NCBI GenBank assembly: GCA_947446575.1
Contig: CANFHC010000006.1
Location: forward strand, 83,911 to 147,910
Direction of reading: 5' to 3'
Length of the DNA: 64,000 nucleotides
Source of the DNA: Bacteriovoracaceae bacterium
Lineage (GTDB): Bacteria; Bdellovibrionota; Bacteriovoracia; Bacteriovoracales; Bacteriovoracaceae
Under the pieces are notes generated by a model. It had not been told where the DNA came from. It saw nothing but the letters and a program-made list of their open reading frames with translations, and did not search any database. The position numbers were made by a program, and so were the translations under genes. How positions within the stretch are numbered: the first letter of the stretch is position 1; the number at the start of each line of letters is the position of its first letter. This document shows, piece by piece, positions 7,865-17,193 of the stretch.

Positions 7865-9409
7865 ATGAATGAAAAAGATAAAGAAATATTGATTGAGGAC
7901 ATCCACGAATGTCTTTCGGTCTTGGAATACATTGTTGAGCACAGCGAACTCTTAACTGAGCTCTCTGAAGAAAAGCGCGTGGCCCTTCTAACGGCCGCTG
8001 GAAGAATCTCGCGTCCTGATAAAAAAGAAATAAAAAAACGTCAAAAAGAAGTCAAAATATACCGTCAAAAACAAATGGTGGAACAAAATAGATTAAAGCG
8101 CGCTCAAACTGGAATTAGAAGTGCCAGAGAAAACGCAGTCTTCATTGCCCCTGAGCAATTAAAAATTGAAAGTGATAAAGCCTATCAAGAGGCACCAGAA
8201 CTTGATCGCGCTCGCAATTGTTATGTATGTAAGGCTGAATTTACAAAGTTGCATTTCTTCTACGATACAATGTGCAAAGAGTGTGGCGATTTTAATTATC
8301 ATAAACGTTTCCAAACAACTGACCTGACTGGACAAGTTGCTTTGATCACAGGATCACGTTTAAAAATTGGATATCATGCAGTTCTCATGATGCTTAGATC
8401 GGGAGCAACTGTCATTGCGACAACTCGTTTTCCTGTGGACTCCGCTTTGAGATATGCTCGAGAGAATGATTATCCTGAATGGAAGGACCGTCTCCATATT
8501 CATGGGCTCGATCTTCGTCACACTCCCTCTGTAGAAATTTTTGCAAGCTTCATTGAACACAAATTCGATCGTCTCGATATTATAATAAATAATGCTGCTC
8601 AAACAGTGCGTCGTCCTCCTGGATTTTATACTCACTTGATGGAAAACGAATTATTAAATTTTCATGATGTGGAATCCCTTGCTCAGCCATTATTAAAACA
8701 ACATCACGATTTTAAAACAGAACTACAACAACTCTCGCACGGTGATATCTCAACCGAGAAAGCACTACCAGTTGCTTGGCATGGAGATGGAGCTGGTGTC
8801 GGCATTAGAGCGTCTGCTGAACTTTCACAAATTCCTTATAGCTATGATAACTCACTTGTTGCTGAAGAAGTTTTTCCGGCAGGACAACTCGACGCTGATC
8901 TCCAACAAGTAGATCTTAGAAAGACCAATTCATGGCGCATGCGCTTAGGCGAAGTTCCGACACCTGAATTATTAGAAGTGCAATTAGTAAATGCCATTGC
9001 TCCTTTTGTTTTAATCAATAGATTAATTGGTTTGATGAGACGCGAGTACACTGGAAAAAAACATATTGTTAATGTGACTGCAATGGAAGGAAAATTTTAT
9101 CGCTTCAAAAAAGAAGATCGTCACCCGCATACGAATATGGCAAAAGCTGCACTCAACATGATGACTCACACATCAGCTTCTGATTTTGCTAAAGATGGCA
9201 TTTTTATGAACGCTGTCGATACTGGTTGGGTTACCGACGAAGATCCAGCAGAAATTTCAAGCTACAAACAAGCAGTTCATGACTTTCAACCACCATTAGA
9301 TATAGTTGATGGGGCCGCTCGAATTTGTGATCCCTTTATTGATGGAATCAATTCTGGAAAACACTGGTGTGGCCAATTCCTAAAAGATTATAAACCGATC
9401 GATTGGTAA
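7865..9409 (+). CDS. SDR-family oxidoreductase with N-terminal zinc ribbon
   Basis: A 514-residue protein, about twice the usual SDR size. Residues 1-110 are a charged helical region; a CxxC-x15-CxxC ribbon ('CYVC', 'CKEC') follows; then a Rossmann domain with '[13 protein letters not shown]' and 'IINNAAQ'. A large insertion of over 100 residues separates the NNA motif from 'IVNVTAMEG' and '[12 protein letters not shown]'. In ordinary SDRs the last motif reads Y-x3-K; here the tyrosine position is threonine, and the usual catalytic serine is also threonine. It may be an atypical reductase or may have lost that chemistry. The GTG at 7844 is an alternative start; neither has a good RBS. Confidence 0.8.
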   Translation: MNEKDKEILIEDIHECLSVLEYIVEHSELLTELSEEKRVALLTAAGRISRPDKKEIKKRQKEVKIYRQKQMVEQNRLKRAQTGIRSARENAVFIAPEQLKIESDKAYQEAPELDRARNCYVCKAEFTKLHFFYDTMCKECGDFNYHKRFQTTDLTGQVALITGSRLKIGYHAVLMMLRSGATVIATTRFPVDSALRYARENDYPEWKDRLHIHGLDLRHTPSVEIFASFIEHKFDRLDIIINNAAQTVRRPPGFYTHLMENELLNFHDVESLAQPLLKQHHDFKTELQQLSHGDISTEKALPVAWHGDGAGVGIRASAELSQIPYSYDNSLVAEEVFPAGQLDADLQQVDLRKTNSWRMRLGEVPTPELLEVQLVNAIAPFVLINRLIGLMRREYTGKKHIVNVTAMEGKFYRFKKEDRHPHTNMAKAALNMMTHTSASDFAKDGIFMNAVDTGWVTDEDPAEISSYKQAVHDFQPPLDIVDGAARICDPFIDGINSGKHWCGQFLKDYKPIDW

Positions 9410-9418
9410 CAACGCTTC

Positions 9419-9898
9419 ATGCTTTATTTCATCGTGCTCTATTTTCTTTTAATCATTCTTTTTTCACTGATTAAATTCAAAGAAATCAAAAGTCCGACTT
9501 TAAATCTTTTTAAATCGATGTTTCCTTCATGGAAATTTTTTGATGAAAGCAATGATACTCCTGTTCTTTTATATCGTGAGGCTGACGACTGGAAGATTTG
9601 TTTCTCTCCTCCCAAACTACGATGGTGGCATTTTTTTTATAATCCAGCAGGCAATTTTTATCTTGCTTACCACTCTCATTTACAACAAGTGCTGGGCGAA
9701 CTAACCGTGGCGAGCGTGGAAGAAGCAACTCATTTCCAAGATAACTTATCCTATAAAATGTTAGAGCACTTTGTAAGATCAAAAAGTCCACAATCAGATT
9801 TTCAGTTTAAAATTAGCAGCATAAAAAAAGCACCTAATGGTTTTGCTATAATTGAAGATATTCTCATCTCCCCTAAGCTAAAAGTAGAGATTGTATGA
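9419..9898 (+). CDS. membrane-anchored hypothetical protein
   Basis: A 159-residue protein of no recognised family. Residues 1-20 are one strongly hydrophobic helix that would anchor it in the inner membrane; the rest looks globular, with an aromatic-rich stretch 'LRWWHFFYNPAGNFYLAY'. The start is 9 bases after the SDR stop and the end overlaps the HTTM-like gene by 4 bases (ATGA), so SDR, this gene and the HTTM-like gene form one operon. It is probably a partner of the HTTM-like protein, judged only from the coupling. Confidence 0.7.
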   Translation: MLYFIVLYFLLIILFSLIKFKEIKSPTLNLFKSMFPSWKFFDESNDTPVLLYREADDWKICFSPPKLRWWHFFYNPAGNFYLAYHSHLQQVLGELTVASVEEATHFQDNLSYKMLEHFVRSKSPQSDFQFKISSIKKAPNGFAIIEDILISPKLKVEIV

Positions 9899-10680
9899 CA
9901 AGTGAGTTGGCATTAAAAGTTATTGAAATAATGATTAATTGTTCAATTATAGTTCAATCCATTGAGTACTTGTCTTTAAAAAAACATTTTAGCGAAAAAG
10001 GAATCTGGCGCTGGAGTGAAATTAAACAAGAGCACCCAGTTCTTCCAATTTTTAGTTTTTTACTAAGTGAGAACAATTTTATTTATTTTTTAGTGGCAAG
10101 AATCGTTTCAGCATTAGGATTAATTTTTTTCTTTCCCCATTCTTTTATATTAATTCTTTTTCTTTTTTTTACTTCTCTTTTAATTTCACTTCGTTTTAGA
10201 GGATCTTTTAATGGGGGAAGTGATTATATGGCACTTATTATTTTAAGTGCATTATGTATAGCTGCCTTTTTCAAAACGCCGCGAGTGCAGATGGGGGTCC
10301 TTTGGTATATTTCACTTCAAGTTTGCACTTCCTATTTTATTGCTGGCATGGTGAAAATCAAGCAGAGAAAATGGAGAAGCGCTGAAGCCTTAAGTAAACA
10401 TATGACTTCCTCTAACTATAATCCTCCTCGTTGGTCTCAAAATATTTTTTCAAAAAAGATTTGGGCCATGTGTGCAGCTTGGGGAGTGATTGTTTTTGAA
10501 ATTTGTTTTCCGATTATTCTCACTCAACATAATCCAAGTGTGCTCTATTGGCTACTCGCAGGTTTTCTCTTTCATTTAACCAACGTTCTCTTTTTTGGAC
10601 TTAATCGTTTTTTAATTGTCTGGTGTGCGACCTACCCTGCTCTTTATTTTATCACAAACAATTTTTCGTATTCACCATAA
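9895..10680 (+). CDS. HTTM-like multi-pass membrane protein
   Basis: A 261-residue protein with about six transmembrane helices. The segment '[21 protein letters not shown]' resembles the conserved turn in HTTM (horizontally transferred transmembrane) domains, which are related to vitamin-K gamma-carboxylase. The catalytic lysine region of true carboxylases cannot be confirmed here. Function unknown; some bacterial HTTM proteins are encoded beside a DCC thiol-oxidoreductase, which is absent here. The start overlaps the preceding gene by 4 bases. Its 3' end overlaps the convergent msrB gene by 37 bases. Confidence 0.65.
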   Translation: MTSELALKVIEIMINCSIIVQSIEYLSLKKHFSEKGIWRWSEIKQEHPVLPIFSFLLSENNFIYFLVARIVSALGLIFFFPHSFILILFLFFTSLLISLRFRGSFNGGSDYMALIILSALCIAAFFKTPRVQMGVLWYISLQVCTSYFIAGMVKIKQRKWRSAEALSKHMTSSNYNPPRWSQNIFSKKIWAMCAAWGVIVFEICFPIILTQHNPSVLYWLLAGFLFHLTNVLFFGLNRFLIVWCATYPALYFITNNFSYSP

Positions 10681-11162
10681 CCACTTTCTTTTAATTTTTC
10701 TTTGGGGATAAATTTCAGTGCCGCGGAATTCATGCAAAAGCGTTTGCCCAAGGGTTTTGGTCCATCATCAAAGACGTGACCTAAATGTGAGTTTGCATAT
10801 TTGCTGCGAACTTCTGTGCGAGTGCCAAAAAGAGAGTGATCAACTTTAGTAATAACATTAGCGGGAACTAAAACTTTTGTGAAACTAGGCCAGCCTGTTC
10901 CTGAATCATACTTGTCTTTAGAGCTAAATAACGGCTCACCTGAAACGATATCTACATATAATCCATCAGCATGCATGTCCCAGTATTCGTTCTTATACGG
11001 GCGCTCTGTGCCCTCTTTTTGTGTAACTTCATACTGAACGGAGGTTAGCTTTTTTTTTAATTCCTGATCAGATGGCTTTTTATAAGTACTCGCTGCCCAG
11101 CCATAAGCCTGTGCAACTAATGCTAAGCTAAGTAAAGTAAGTAACGCGATCACTGTTTTCAT
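10644..11162 (-). CDS. msrB: exported peptide-methionine (R)-S-oxide reductase
   Basis: A 172-residue MsrB with a signal peptide ('LALVAQA' at residues 13-19), so it would repair methionine-R-sulfoxide in periplasmic or secreted proteins. Conserved blocks: '[19 protein letters not shown]', '[11 protein letters not shown]' and the catalytic Cys in 'RFCMNSAAL'. That is the only cysteine in the protein: the two zinc-binding CxxC motifs of many MsrBs and the usual resolving Cys are missing. Reduction would need an external thiol. It is monocistronic, and its end overlaps the convergent HTTM-like gene. Confidence 0.93.
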   Translation of the reverse strand: MKTVIALLTLLSLALVAQAYGWAASTYKKPSDQELKKKLTSVQYEVTQKEGTERPYKNEYWDMHADGLYVDIVSGEPLFSSKDKYDSGTGWPSFTKVLVPANVITKVDHSLFGTRTEVRSKYANSHLGHVFDDGPKPLGKRFCMNSAALKFIPKEKLKESGYGEYEKLFVIK

Positions 11163-11269
11163 AAAAAGCCCCCCTGACTTCAGATTACAAACAAATTTTC
11201 ATAATGCAAACCGCTCCGAATTTTGATAGATTTGCTAGACCTAAAAAATGTTTAAACAAGGAAAAATGT

Positions 11270-11881
11270 ATGATTACTCTTTACGGATCAGCAAGATCAA
11301 GTGCCGGCAGATGTTTATGGACTCTAGAAGAAACAGGAGCTCCTTACACTCTGAAAGATGTAGATATGAGAAATAAAGAACACAAATCTCCTGAGTTCTT
11401 AAAAATTAATCCCAATGGAAAAGTTCCAGTTATAGTTGATGGCGATGTTACTCTTTTTGAATCAATGGCCATTAATTTTTATTTGGCAGACGCTTATAAA
11501 AAAGAACTTCTTGGCTCTACAACTGCTGAACGCGGTTTAGTTCACCAATGGAGTTTTTGGGCAAGCGCTGAACTTCAAGATCCTATTATCCAAGTTTTCA
11601 TTCAAAAAGTTTTTATGCCAGATGATAAACGCGACAATAATGTTATTGAAGAAAACTTAAATAAACTTCCAGCTCTACTTACAGTCTTAAATGATTCTCT
11701 TAACGGAAAAATATACTTAGCTGGAAACCAATTCACACTTGCTGATTTAAATACAGCAACTGTTGTTAGTATCTGTCCAATGATTGGTGAAGACCTTTCA
11801 AAATATCCAAACATCAAAGGATGGATGAGTGCGATGTCTGATCGTCCAGCTTTCCAAAGATACATGAACCTTAGAAAATAA
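11270..11881 (+). CDS. glutathione S-transferase family protein
   Basis: A 203-residue GST. N-terminal thioredoxin-like domain 'ITLYGSARSSAGRCLWTLEE' with a serine in the position used to activate glutathione, then 'NPNGKVPVIVDGD' with the cis-proline and 'LFESMAINFYLA'. The C-terminal helical domain includes 'LAGNQFTLADLNTAT', the N-capping box of GSTs. Start chosen at the ATG with AAGGA at -8 to -12; the upstream in-frame extension is unrelated to the fold. Cytoplasmic; substrate unknown. A strong terminator follows 11 bases after the stop. Confidence 0.9.
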   Translation: MITLYGSARSSAGRCLWTLEETGAPYTLKDVDMRNKEHKSPEFLKINPNGKVPVIVDGDVTLFESMAINFYLADAYKKELLGSTTAERGLVHQWSFWASAELQDPIIQVFIQKVFMPDDKRDNNVIEENLNKLPALLTVLNDSLNGKIYLAGNQFTLADLNTATVVSICPMIGEDLSKYPNIKGWMSAMSDRPAFQRYMNLRK

Positions 11882-11892
11882 TTTTTCAATTG

Positions 11893-11920
11893 CTGGCAGA
11901 ATATTTTTCTGCCAGTTTAA
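11893..11920 (+). terminator. rho-independent terminator after the GST gene
   Basis: A perfect 9-base stem (CTGGCAGAA with TTCTGCCAG, 11893-11901 and 11907-11915), a 5-base loop and a short T-rich tail. It separates the GST gene from the hutD-like gene, which begins 7 bases after the tail, so the two are probably transcribed separately. Confidence 0.8.
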
Positions 11921-11926
11921 ATTCCC

Positions 11927-12484
11927 ATGATCAAACTAATCAAACTAACTGACTGCCAAGAAACTCTGTGGAAAAACGGGAAAGGAATCACGCGCCAAAT
12001 CGCTATTGATCCCCCCAACTCCAATCTATCCCAAGGCTTATTTCATTGGCGAATCAGCTCCGCTGAAGTTAGTGCTAATGATCCCTTTTCATCATTTTTG
12101 GGATTTCAAAGAAAATTAATTGTATGGGTTGGTGTTGGATTAAAACTTAACGGCAAGAACTTGCTTCCTGATACTGTTTTTTCTTTTTCTGGTAACGAGA
12201 GAATTGAGTGTGAACTCATGAAGAATAAAGTTATTGATTTTGGAATTATCTACAATCCAATCTACTGCCATGTTGAAATGGAAATTGTAAACTTACCAAC
12301 CAGTAGCTTAAATTTAGATAAAGCACTAAATTTCTTATTTGTGGCCCTGGGTTCTGGTAGCGTTAACCAAATGCCAATTTCTAATGGTGAATGTTTAAGA
12401 ATTGAGAATGAAAATCAAATCGATATTAAAACTGATGGACCTTTAAAACTCTACCATATCAAAATTAGTAAAGTTCACTCGTAA
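11927..12484 (+). CDS. HutD/Ves-family cupin protein
   Basis: A 185-residue protein with the HutD pattern: 'WKNGKGITRQIAIDP' near the start, 'FHWRISSAEVSANDPFSSF' next and 'RKLIVWVG' after it. In other bacteria hutD sits in histidine-utilisation operons and is proposed to modulate flux; the related Ves protein of E. coli is a bicupin. No other hut gene is near, so the role here is open. The end overlaps the convergent phospholipase D-like gene by 20 bases. Confidence 0.85.
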   Translation: MIKLIKLTDCQETLWKNGKGITRQIAIDPPNSNLSQGLFHWRISSAEVSANDPFSSFLGFQRKLIVWVGVGLKLNGKNLLPDTVFSFSGNERIECELMKNKVIDFGIIYNPIYCHVEMEIVNLPTSSLNLDKALNFLFVALGSGSVNQMPISNGECLRIENENQIDIKTDGPLKLYHIKISKVHS

Positions 12485-13817
12485 TCGTTTTAATAAATCC
12501 TGTTTGCAATAAACGAATCATTTTTTTATTATCTTGCATCTCTTGATTGATCATTGGAAGAGTAGCCTCTTTTGAGATGGCCGTATCTTCGAATTCTTTA
12601 TCAAAAACATTTACTAACGTGTCAACGATCGGTTTTGAGTAAAATTCAATCGCAATTTCGCTACTCACCGATGTACTGCCGAGCCCAAAATTATGAGAAC
12701 CAATAAAACCATGATCATCATCAAAGAGCATTACTTTTTCGTGTAAGTAAAAAAGGCGATCCTCTGCTATTTTAGTTTCTCCCAACCATTGATGAATAGA
12801 TAAGCCTTTCTCAACTAAATTCTTCATTTCTGGAAGTCCATAGAGGTATCCCTTATCACTAATAGCTTTAGACGTTGTCATACTATTAGTCATGATCTCC
12901 ATTTGTTTTCCAAGAGCAAGATTGTCTTCAAGAAATTTTTTATATCGAGGAATCGGCATAATAAAATAATTGTATCCACGCATTCTGGTAAATTGAGTTT
13001 TAATAACAGAATCAATAATATCGTCTTTCATTTTAGTGAAGCGTTCACGACCAAAATAATTATGCTGATATTGTTGAATAAGAACTTCATTCGTTAAAAT
13101 GCGGGCCTTTGCTCCACTTTCGAATTTAGGTTGCTCCGGATAAAACAATTTATCATGACTACTAAACTTTAATTTTTCAAATTCTTGAACACATTCAATA
13201 TTGTCTTCATCATAACAACGACTCTTTCTTTTAATATCGATAAAAAAAGAAAACATCGCTTCAAAATGGGCCTGAACTTCGTTAACCACGGCCCCTTCAA
13301 GTTTCACTTCAAGATCTTTAGCACGATAGTCGTTATCAGAAATATTTCTTCCCCCTAAGATGGCAGCTTTCCCATCAACGAGGAATATCTTTTCGTGAAC
13401 ATTATTAGTCAAAGCTTGATGATTTCCTGGTACCATTCTTAGGTAAGAAAGGACTGCTGGAGTTAGATGCAGGTTCCCTTTAAAAAGAGTTTCTTTAGAA
13501 GTTGAAAGTAAATCCATTACAAAACTTGGAATAAACGTCGTCATGATACGAACGTCCACACCGCGGTCATGGGCAAGTTTAAGTTCTTTGATCAATTCTA
13601 GTGGGTATCCAGCTTTATCCCAATAATAAGTCATTATATGGATGTGGTGTTTGGCGTTTCTTACGAGCTCTAATTTTAAATCGACTGCTGCCCTAGCGTC
13701 TTGAAGTAAAGTTAATTTGTTATCATTGGTAAATTCATAGATGTGAGCATAGCTGGTACTCGTTAGTACTAAACTCGTTACAATTGATATGAATAAAGAT
13801 GCAATTGATTTTGACAT
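12465..13817 (-). CDS. exported phospholipase D-like protein
   Basis: A 450-residue member of the PLD superfamily with two HKD motifs: 'VHEKIFLVDGKAAILGGRN' and 'LHEKVMLFDDDHGFIGSHN'. Each supplies the His-Lys-Asp that forms the phosphohydrolase/transferase site. Residues 1-24 form a signal peptide ending 'STSYA', so unlike cardiolipin synthases, which are membrane-anchored, this one should be periplasmic or secreted. It could hydrolyse or transfer phosphatidyl groups of its own or a foreign membrane. It stands alone; its 3' end overlaps the hutD-like gene. Confidence 0.87.
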   Translation of the reverse strand: MSKSIASLFISIVTSLVLTSTSYAHIYEFTNDNKLTLLQDARAAVDLKLELVRNAKHHIHIMTYYWDKAGYPLELIKELKLAHDRGVDVRIMTTFIPSFVMDLLSTSKETLFKGNLHLTPAVLSYLRMVPGNHQALTNNVHEKIFLVDGKAAILGGRNISDNDYRAKDLEVKLEGAVVNEVQAHFEAMFSFFIDIKRKSRCYDEDNIECVQEFEKLKFSSHDKLFYPEQPKFESGAKARILTNEVLIQQYQHNYFGRERFTKMKDDIIDSVIKTQFTRMRGYNYFIMPIPRYKKFLEDNLALGKQMEIMTNSMTTSKAISDKGYLYGLPEMKNLVEKGLSIHQWLGETKIAEDRLFYLHEKVMLFDDDHGFIGSHNFGLGSTSVSSEIAIEFYSKPIVDTLVNVFDKEFEDTAISKEATLPMINQEMQDNKKMIRLLQTGFIKTITSELY

Positions 13818-13873
13818 AACAAAATCTTAACAGAATCTTAAAGACCTATGTATTTAGAAGAAATTTTTACAGA

Positions 13874-14956
13874 CTAGTTAAAGTGCTCCAAAAACGTCCA
13901 CGTCATCTCACGCGCCTCTTGGGTAACCAAAGGGATTGAATTATAAGAAGGAACCTTCTGATCGGCCAGCTCGACAGCTATGGCCTCGGTCTTATTTTTC
14001 CAATAAAAATAGTCGGCACTACTGCCTTTAGCGATATAGATAGTGGTTGAAATCTGGCCTGCCTTATATTGGTTTTCACGGGCCATGCTGCGAACGAGGT
14101 CTCTTAGAATCACTTCGTCTTTTGAGATTGGAGCTTGCTTAGTATAGCCCCATGGGAACATGACTAGCTTTCCGTAAGCGTGAAAATCAAGAGAGCCTGC
14201 AAACTTATGAGCGTTGCTAAAATCCATTATTCCTTGGATGCAATCAACTGTTTTATTCGTTGTATTTTCTGGCCATGGAAAACTTCTATTGGGATCAATT
14301 CCGCCCACATATCGCTCACGAGCTTCAAAACTATCGGGGCTCACGACTGGGATAAAATAAATATCTCTGCCGTCGATAATCTTGGTAAGGCGTGGGTCTT
14401 TTCCGTAGCCCGCAAGAAGTTCATTGATAAGAGAGAAAAGAACTTCAACTGTAACGAGTTCATCTCCATGAGTCGCGGCCGTAACCATAACTTCAGGGCG
14501 AGGTGTGTTTGAGTTGTTAGTTGAAATTTTTAGCGCGTATAATTTTCTGCCACCTTTTGTGACTCCGTAAGATTCAAGCGTCGCCATATCTTTATAAGAG
14601 GCCGCGATTGTATTTAAGTCCCGTTCTACGTCGGCGAATTTTCTGTATTTTGAAATATTGAGACTCTCTGCCTTGCTTTTATCAGCATAAAAAGCAGATT
14701 GAGTATTGGCATTGATGAGTTCGGCACTTGGAGCAAGTTCTAGGAAAAATTTTGCATCTTCTTCTTTTACATAAACTTCATAACCAGTAGTTAATTTTTT
14801 TACGACTTCAAACCTATCTGCGATTTGATTCATGCGCATTGGATTGGCGATGACTTTATAGCTTCTTATAATTTCTTTGGTTATTTCTTTGGCATAAATT
14901 TCAGTTGAAAACGACAAGAGAACGAGAGAAAAAGTAATAAGTAATTTTTTAATCAT
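13874..14956 (-). CDS. secreted M14 zinc carboxypeptidase
   Basis: A 360-residue protein with a signal peptide (residues 1-22, 'LLSFSTEIYA'). The zinc site is visible: 'AATHGDELVTVE' supplies His and Glu, and the later 'SLDFHAYGKLVMFPWGY' supplies the second His. The catalytic Glu is probably in 'EAIAVELAD' near the C-terminus. Together these are the M14 carboxypeptidase signature. About 100 residues before the catalytic core resemble a propeptide, so it may be activated outside the cytoplasm. The start at 14956 has a GGAGA site; a longer frame upstream adds an unlikely N-terminus before the signal peptide. Confidence 0.9.
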   Translation of the reverse strand: MIKKLLITFSLVLLSFSTEIYAKEITKEIIRSYKVIANPMRMNQIADRFEVVKKLTTGYEVYVKEEDAKFFLELAPSAELINANTQSAFYADKSKAESLNISKYRKFADVERDLNTIAASYKDMATLESYGVTKGGRKLYALKISTNNSNTPRPEVMVTAATHGDELVTVEVLFSLINELLAGYGKDPRLTKIIDGRDIYFIPVVSPDSFEARERYVGGIDPNRSFPWPENTTNKTVDCIQGIMDFSNAHKFAGSLDFHAYGKLVMFPWGYTKQAPISKDEVILRDLVRSMARENQYKAGQISTTIYIAKGSSADYFYWKNKTEAIAVELADQKVPSYNSIPLVTQEAREMTWTFLEHFN

Positions 14957-15042
14957 TTTGAAGTCTCCAGCATGAGAATTAACTCTAGTGTGGCAAACAT
15001 TCTCGTAATTGAAAAACACTTATTACTTGAGTGATTTTGTTC

Positions 15043-15312
15043 TTACTTAATTCTCTTTATCAGATGAAACCCAAATTGCGTGCGAACAATCCCAGAAACT
15101 TCACCTGGAAGAAGAGCGAATGCTGCTTTCTCAAAGCTTGGAACCATCATCCCCTTTCCAAACTCTCCTAGACTTCCCCCATCTTTTCCCGATGGGCATT
15201 CTGAAAAATCACGAGCAAGAGCTTCAAACTCTGCTCCATCTGAGAGTTTTTTTAATAAATCATTCGCTTCAAATTCTTGGTTCACTAAAATATGTGAGGC
15301 CGTAACTTTCAT
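15043..15312 (-). CDS. ppiC: parvulin-type peptidylprolyl isomerase
   Basis: An 89-residue single-domain parvulin. It has 'ASHILV' at the start, 'SECPSGKDGGSLGEFGKGMM' in the middle and 'VRTQFGFHLIKR' at the end, all standard for PpiC. It speeds cis-trans isomerisation at X-Pro bonds. No signal peptide, so it is cytoplasmic. The upstream DUF1993 gene ends 8 bases before this start, so the two are co-transcribed. Confidence 0.95.
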   Translation of the reverse strand: MKVTASHILVNQEFEANDLLKKLSDGAEFEALARDFSECPSGKDGGSLGEFGKGMMVPSFEKAAFALLPGEVSGIVRTQFGFHLIKRIK

Positions 15313-15320
15313 GTTTTTTC

Positions 15321-15827
15321 CTATTTTTTAAAAGGCATTTCACCTAAGTAATCTTTTTTTCCAACTTCAACACCATTGTGGCGAAGAATTGAATAAGCAG
15401 TTGTGATGTGAAAATAAATATTCGGAAGAGCGTGCTCAGTTGCGTACTCTGCTCCTGTTAAATACTTTCCTTCCCAACGAGGTTGAGTAATTTTTCTCTC
15501 GTGAGCGCCCTGAAAATCTTCGGCCTTAAAAGTTCCAAGATAAGTTATAACATCTTGGATACGCGCTTTAATTTCTGGCAATGTTTTTTGAGTATCTTCA
15601 TGCATAGGAGCTTCCTTTCCAGCCAAACGAGCAGCACCAAGTTTTGCTGTATCACAAGCGATTTGCAATTGACGCATTAATGGGAATTGATCTGGAGCTA
15701 ATCTAGCATTCAATAAAACATCCATATCAATCTTTTTTGCATCAGCAAAAGTAGCAGCCTTATCAAGAATAAGATTGAGGTTTTTTAGCATTTTAGTAAA
15801 TTGCGGAACGGTAATGTCATAAAGCAT
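15321..15827 (-). CDS. DUF1993-family protein
   Basis: A 168-residue protein that fits DUF1993: 'YDITVPQFTKMLKNLNLILDKA' opens a helical bundle, 'RLAPDQFPLMRQLQIACDTAK' is the best conserved segment, and the C-terminal half has 'HALPNIYFHITTAYSILRHNGV', as in DinB-like four-helix bundles. It may bind a metal through its histidines, which is not proven for this family. First gene of a two-gene unit with ppiC. Confidence 0.85.
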   Translation of the reverse strand: MLYDITVPQFTKMLKNLNLILDKAATFADAKKIDMDVLLNARLAPDQFPLMRQLQIACDTAKLGAARLAGKEAPMHEDTQKTLPEIKARIQDVITYLGTFKAEDFQGAHERKITQPRWEGKYLTGAEYATEHALPNIYFHITTAYSILRHNGVEVGKKDYLGEMPFKK

Positions 15828-16006
15828 AAACTCTCCTTAATAAATGAATAGCTTCCAATGTAACGAATAATTTTTACGTGTCAATATTGATTACTTTTCT
15901 GCAACCCATTCTTTTTGCCTAACACTGCATTAGCGTAATTATATTTTTACTCCAAGCCTTCGAACGCTAGTGTTTTTATAACAAACACCATCTCCTTGGA
16001 GGGAAT

Positions 16007-16318
16007 ATGAAATGGACCAAAATGCTTTTTTTACTATTAATATTTTCTATCAGCTCTGTTTCAGTTTTGGCCGCCTATCCAGTTGAAACCCAAAAAGAGG
16101 CTCGAGAGGCTGAAATGGATTTAACTCGAAGATTGCGTGCAAAAATTATGTCCGATAATCAACTCTCCACAGAAGCACATAATGTAAAAATTATCACAAT
16201 GCCTAAGGCCATTACATTAAAAGGTCCAGTGGCAAGTCGTGCAGAAAAAGTAAAATTAGAAAATTACGCTCGTTCAATGGCCGGGGATAAAAAAGTTTAC
16301 AATCAACTCACTTACTAA
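16007..16318 (+). CDS. exported BON-domain protein
   Basis: A 103-residue protein with a signal peptide (residues 5-22, 'SVSVLAA') and one BON domain: charged helix 'LTRRLRAKIMSD', strand 'VKIITMPKAITLKGPV', then helix and strand. BON domains bind phospholipid or envelope components, and single-domain forms resemble OsmY-type stress proteins. A strong GGAGG site precedes the ATG. The inverted repeat GTGTTT...AAACAC (15970-15988), just upstream, may be an operator. The next gene starts 14 bases downstream, so the two probably share a transcript ending at the terminator at 16931. Confidence 0.82.
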   Translation: MKWTKMLFLLLIFSISSVSVLAAYPVETQKEAREAEMDLTRRLRAKIMSDNQLSTEAHNVKIITMPKAITLKGPVASRAEKVKLENYARSMAGDKKVYNQLTY

Positions 16319-16332
16319 CAAAAGGATGAATT

Positions 16333-16923
16333 ATGATGATGGGAAAAAAAGGAAGACACTCTGTATTTGGAATTTTTAAAGATCAAGCAGCTCTAAGCCG
16401 CACGATTGATATTTTAAAATCACAAAATTTTAGAAACTCGGATATCTCTGTACTCATGCAATCAAGTGAGGGAACTAAAGATATCGCAATTCAAAAAAAT
16501 ACCAAAGCTCCCGAAGGAGCAACAACTGGGGCATTATCAGGAGCTGTGGCCGGTGGAGCTTTTGGTTGGTTAGTTGGAGCAGGAGCACTCGCGATTCCGG
16601 GCCTAGGACCTTTTATAGCGGCAGGGCCTATCATGGCAGCAATCGCAGGAGCAGGGGTTGGGGGAACTGTGGGCGGAGTTGCTGGTGGATTAATTGGTTT
16701 AGGAATTCCTGAATTTGAAGCAAAACGTTTTGAAGGTTATATAAAAGATGGAGGCCTTCTCATTTCAGTTCATGTTGATGATGCGAAATGGGAGAGCAAG
16801 GCCCGTGAAATTTTAGAAGAAAATGGCGCGAGAAATGTTTCAACAACCACTGAGAAAAAATCCGACGAACCTACTTACTACAAATCAAGAGTCGATGAAG
16901 ACTATGAAGATAAACATCCATAA
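16333..16923 (+). CDS. glycine-rich stress protein (17M/YflT-like domain)
   Basis: A 196-residue protein. The N-terminus 'HSVFGIFKDQAALSRTIDIL' and 'DISVLMQ' resemble the general-stress 17M / YflT domain, a ferredoxin-like unit; a similar strand pattern returns after the middle region ('FEGYIKDGGLLISVHVDD'). Between them lies a long glycine/alanine-rich stretch (about residues 60-125) that could pack as a pair of membrane-inserting helices. No catalytic residues evident. Its place after a BON-domain gene suggests an osmotic or envelope stress role, which is inference. Confidence 0.7.
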   Translation: MMMGKKGRHSVFGIFKDQAALSRTIDILKSQNFRNSDISVLMQSSEGTKDIAIQKNTKAPEGATTGALSGAVAGGAFGWLVGAGALAIPGLGPFIAAGPIMAAIAGAGVGGTVGGVAGGLIGLGIPEFEAKRFEGYIKDGGLLISVHVDDAKWESKAREILEENGARNVSTTTEKKSDEPTYYKSRVDEDYEDKHP

Positions 16924-16930
16924 AAAATAA

Positions 16931-16959
16931 AAAAGGCCTCGATTAAATCGAGGCCTTTT
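16931..16959 (+). terminator. strong terminator after the BON/17M-like pair
   Basis: A perfect 13-base stem (16931-16943 with 16947-16959) around a 3-base loop, with A-rich 5' and T-rich 3' ends. The core GGCCTCGAT/ATCGAGGCC is nearly the same as the hairpin at 36205-36227. It is symmetric enough to work in both directions. Confidence 0.85.
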
Positions 16960-17193
16960 GCTTCTTTGAAAGCTCTGTAGGTTTTATCAAAACTCTTTTA
17001 TGCTGAATGTGTAGTCTCAACAATTTCAGCAGAGCAGATAACTACAGGTGCGCTAAACTAAGAGGCGAATTTATTGATGCATCAATAGGATAAAACCCCT
17101 GAGAAAAAATCTGCAAGAGTAATCACCTAAAATAAAATTTAGCCTATTAATCTAAGAAAATAAAATACAAAATTTTTATGATAACTATTGAAA

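Noticed and set aside
15043..15331. Overlapping plus-strand frames across the ppiC gene
   Set aside because: The minus-strand frame gives a full parvulin domain; the others have no family features.
17004..17066. Minus-strand tail that reads like a protein C-terminus in the gap after the terminator at 16931
   Set aside because: No start codon and an in-frame stop just before it; about 19 codons are too few to support even a pseudogene.
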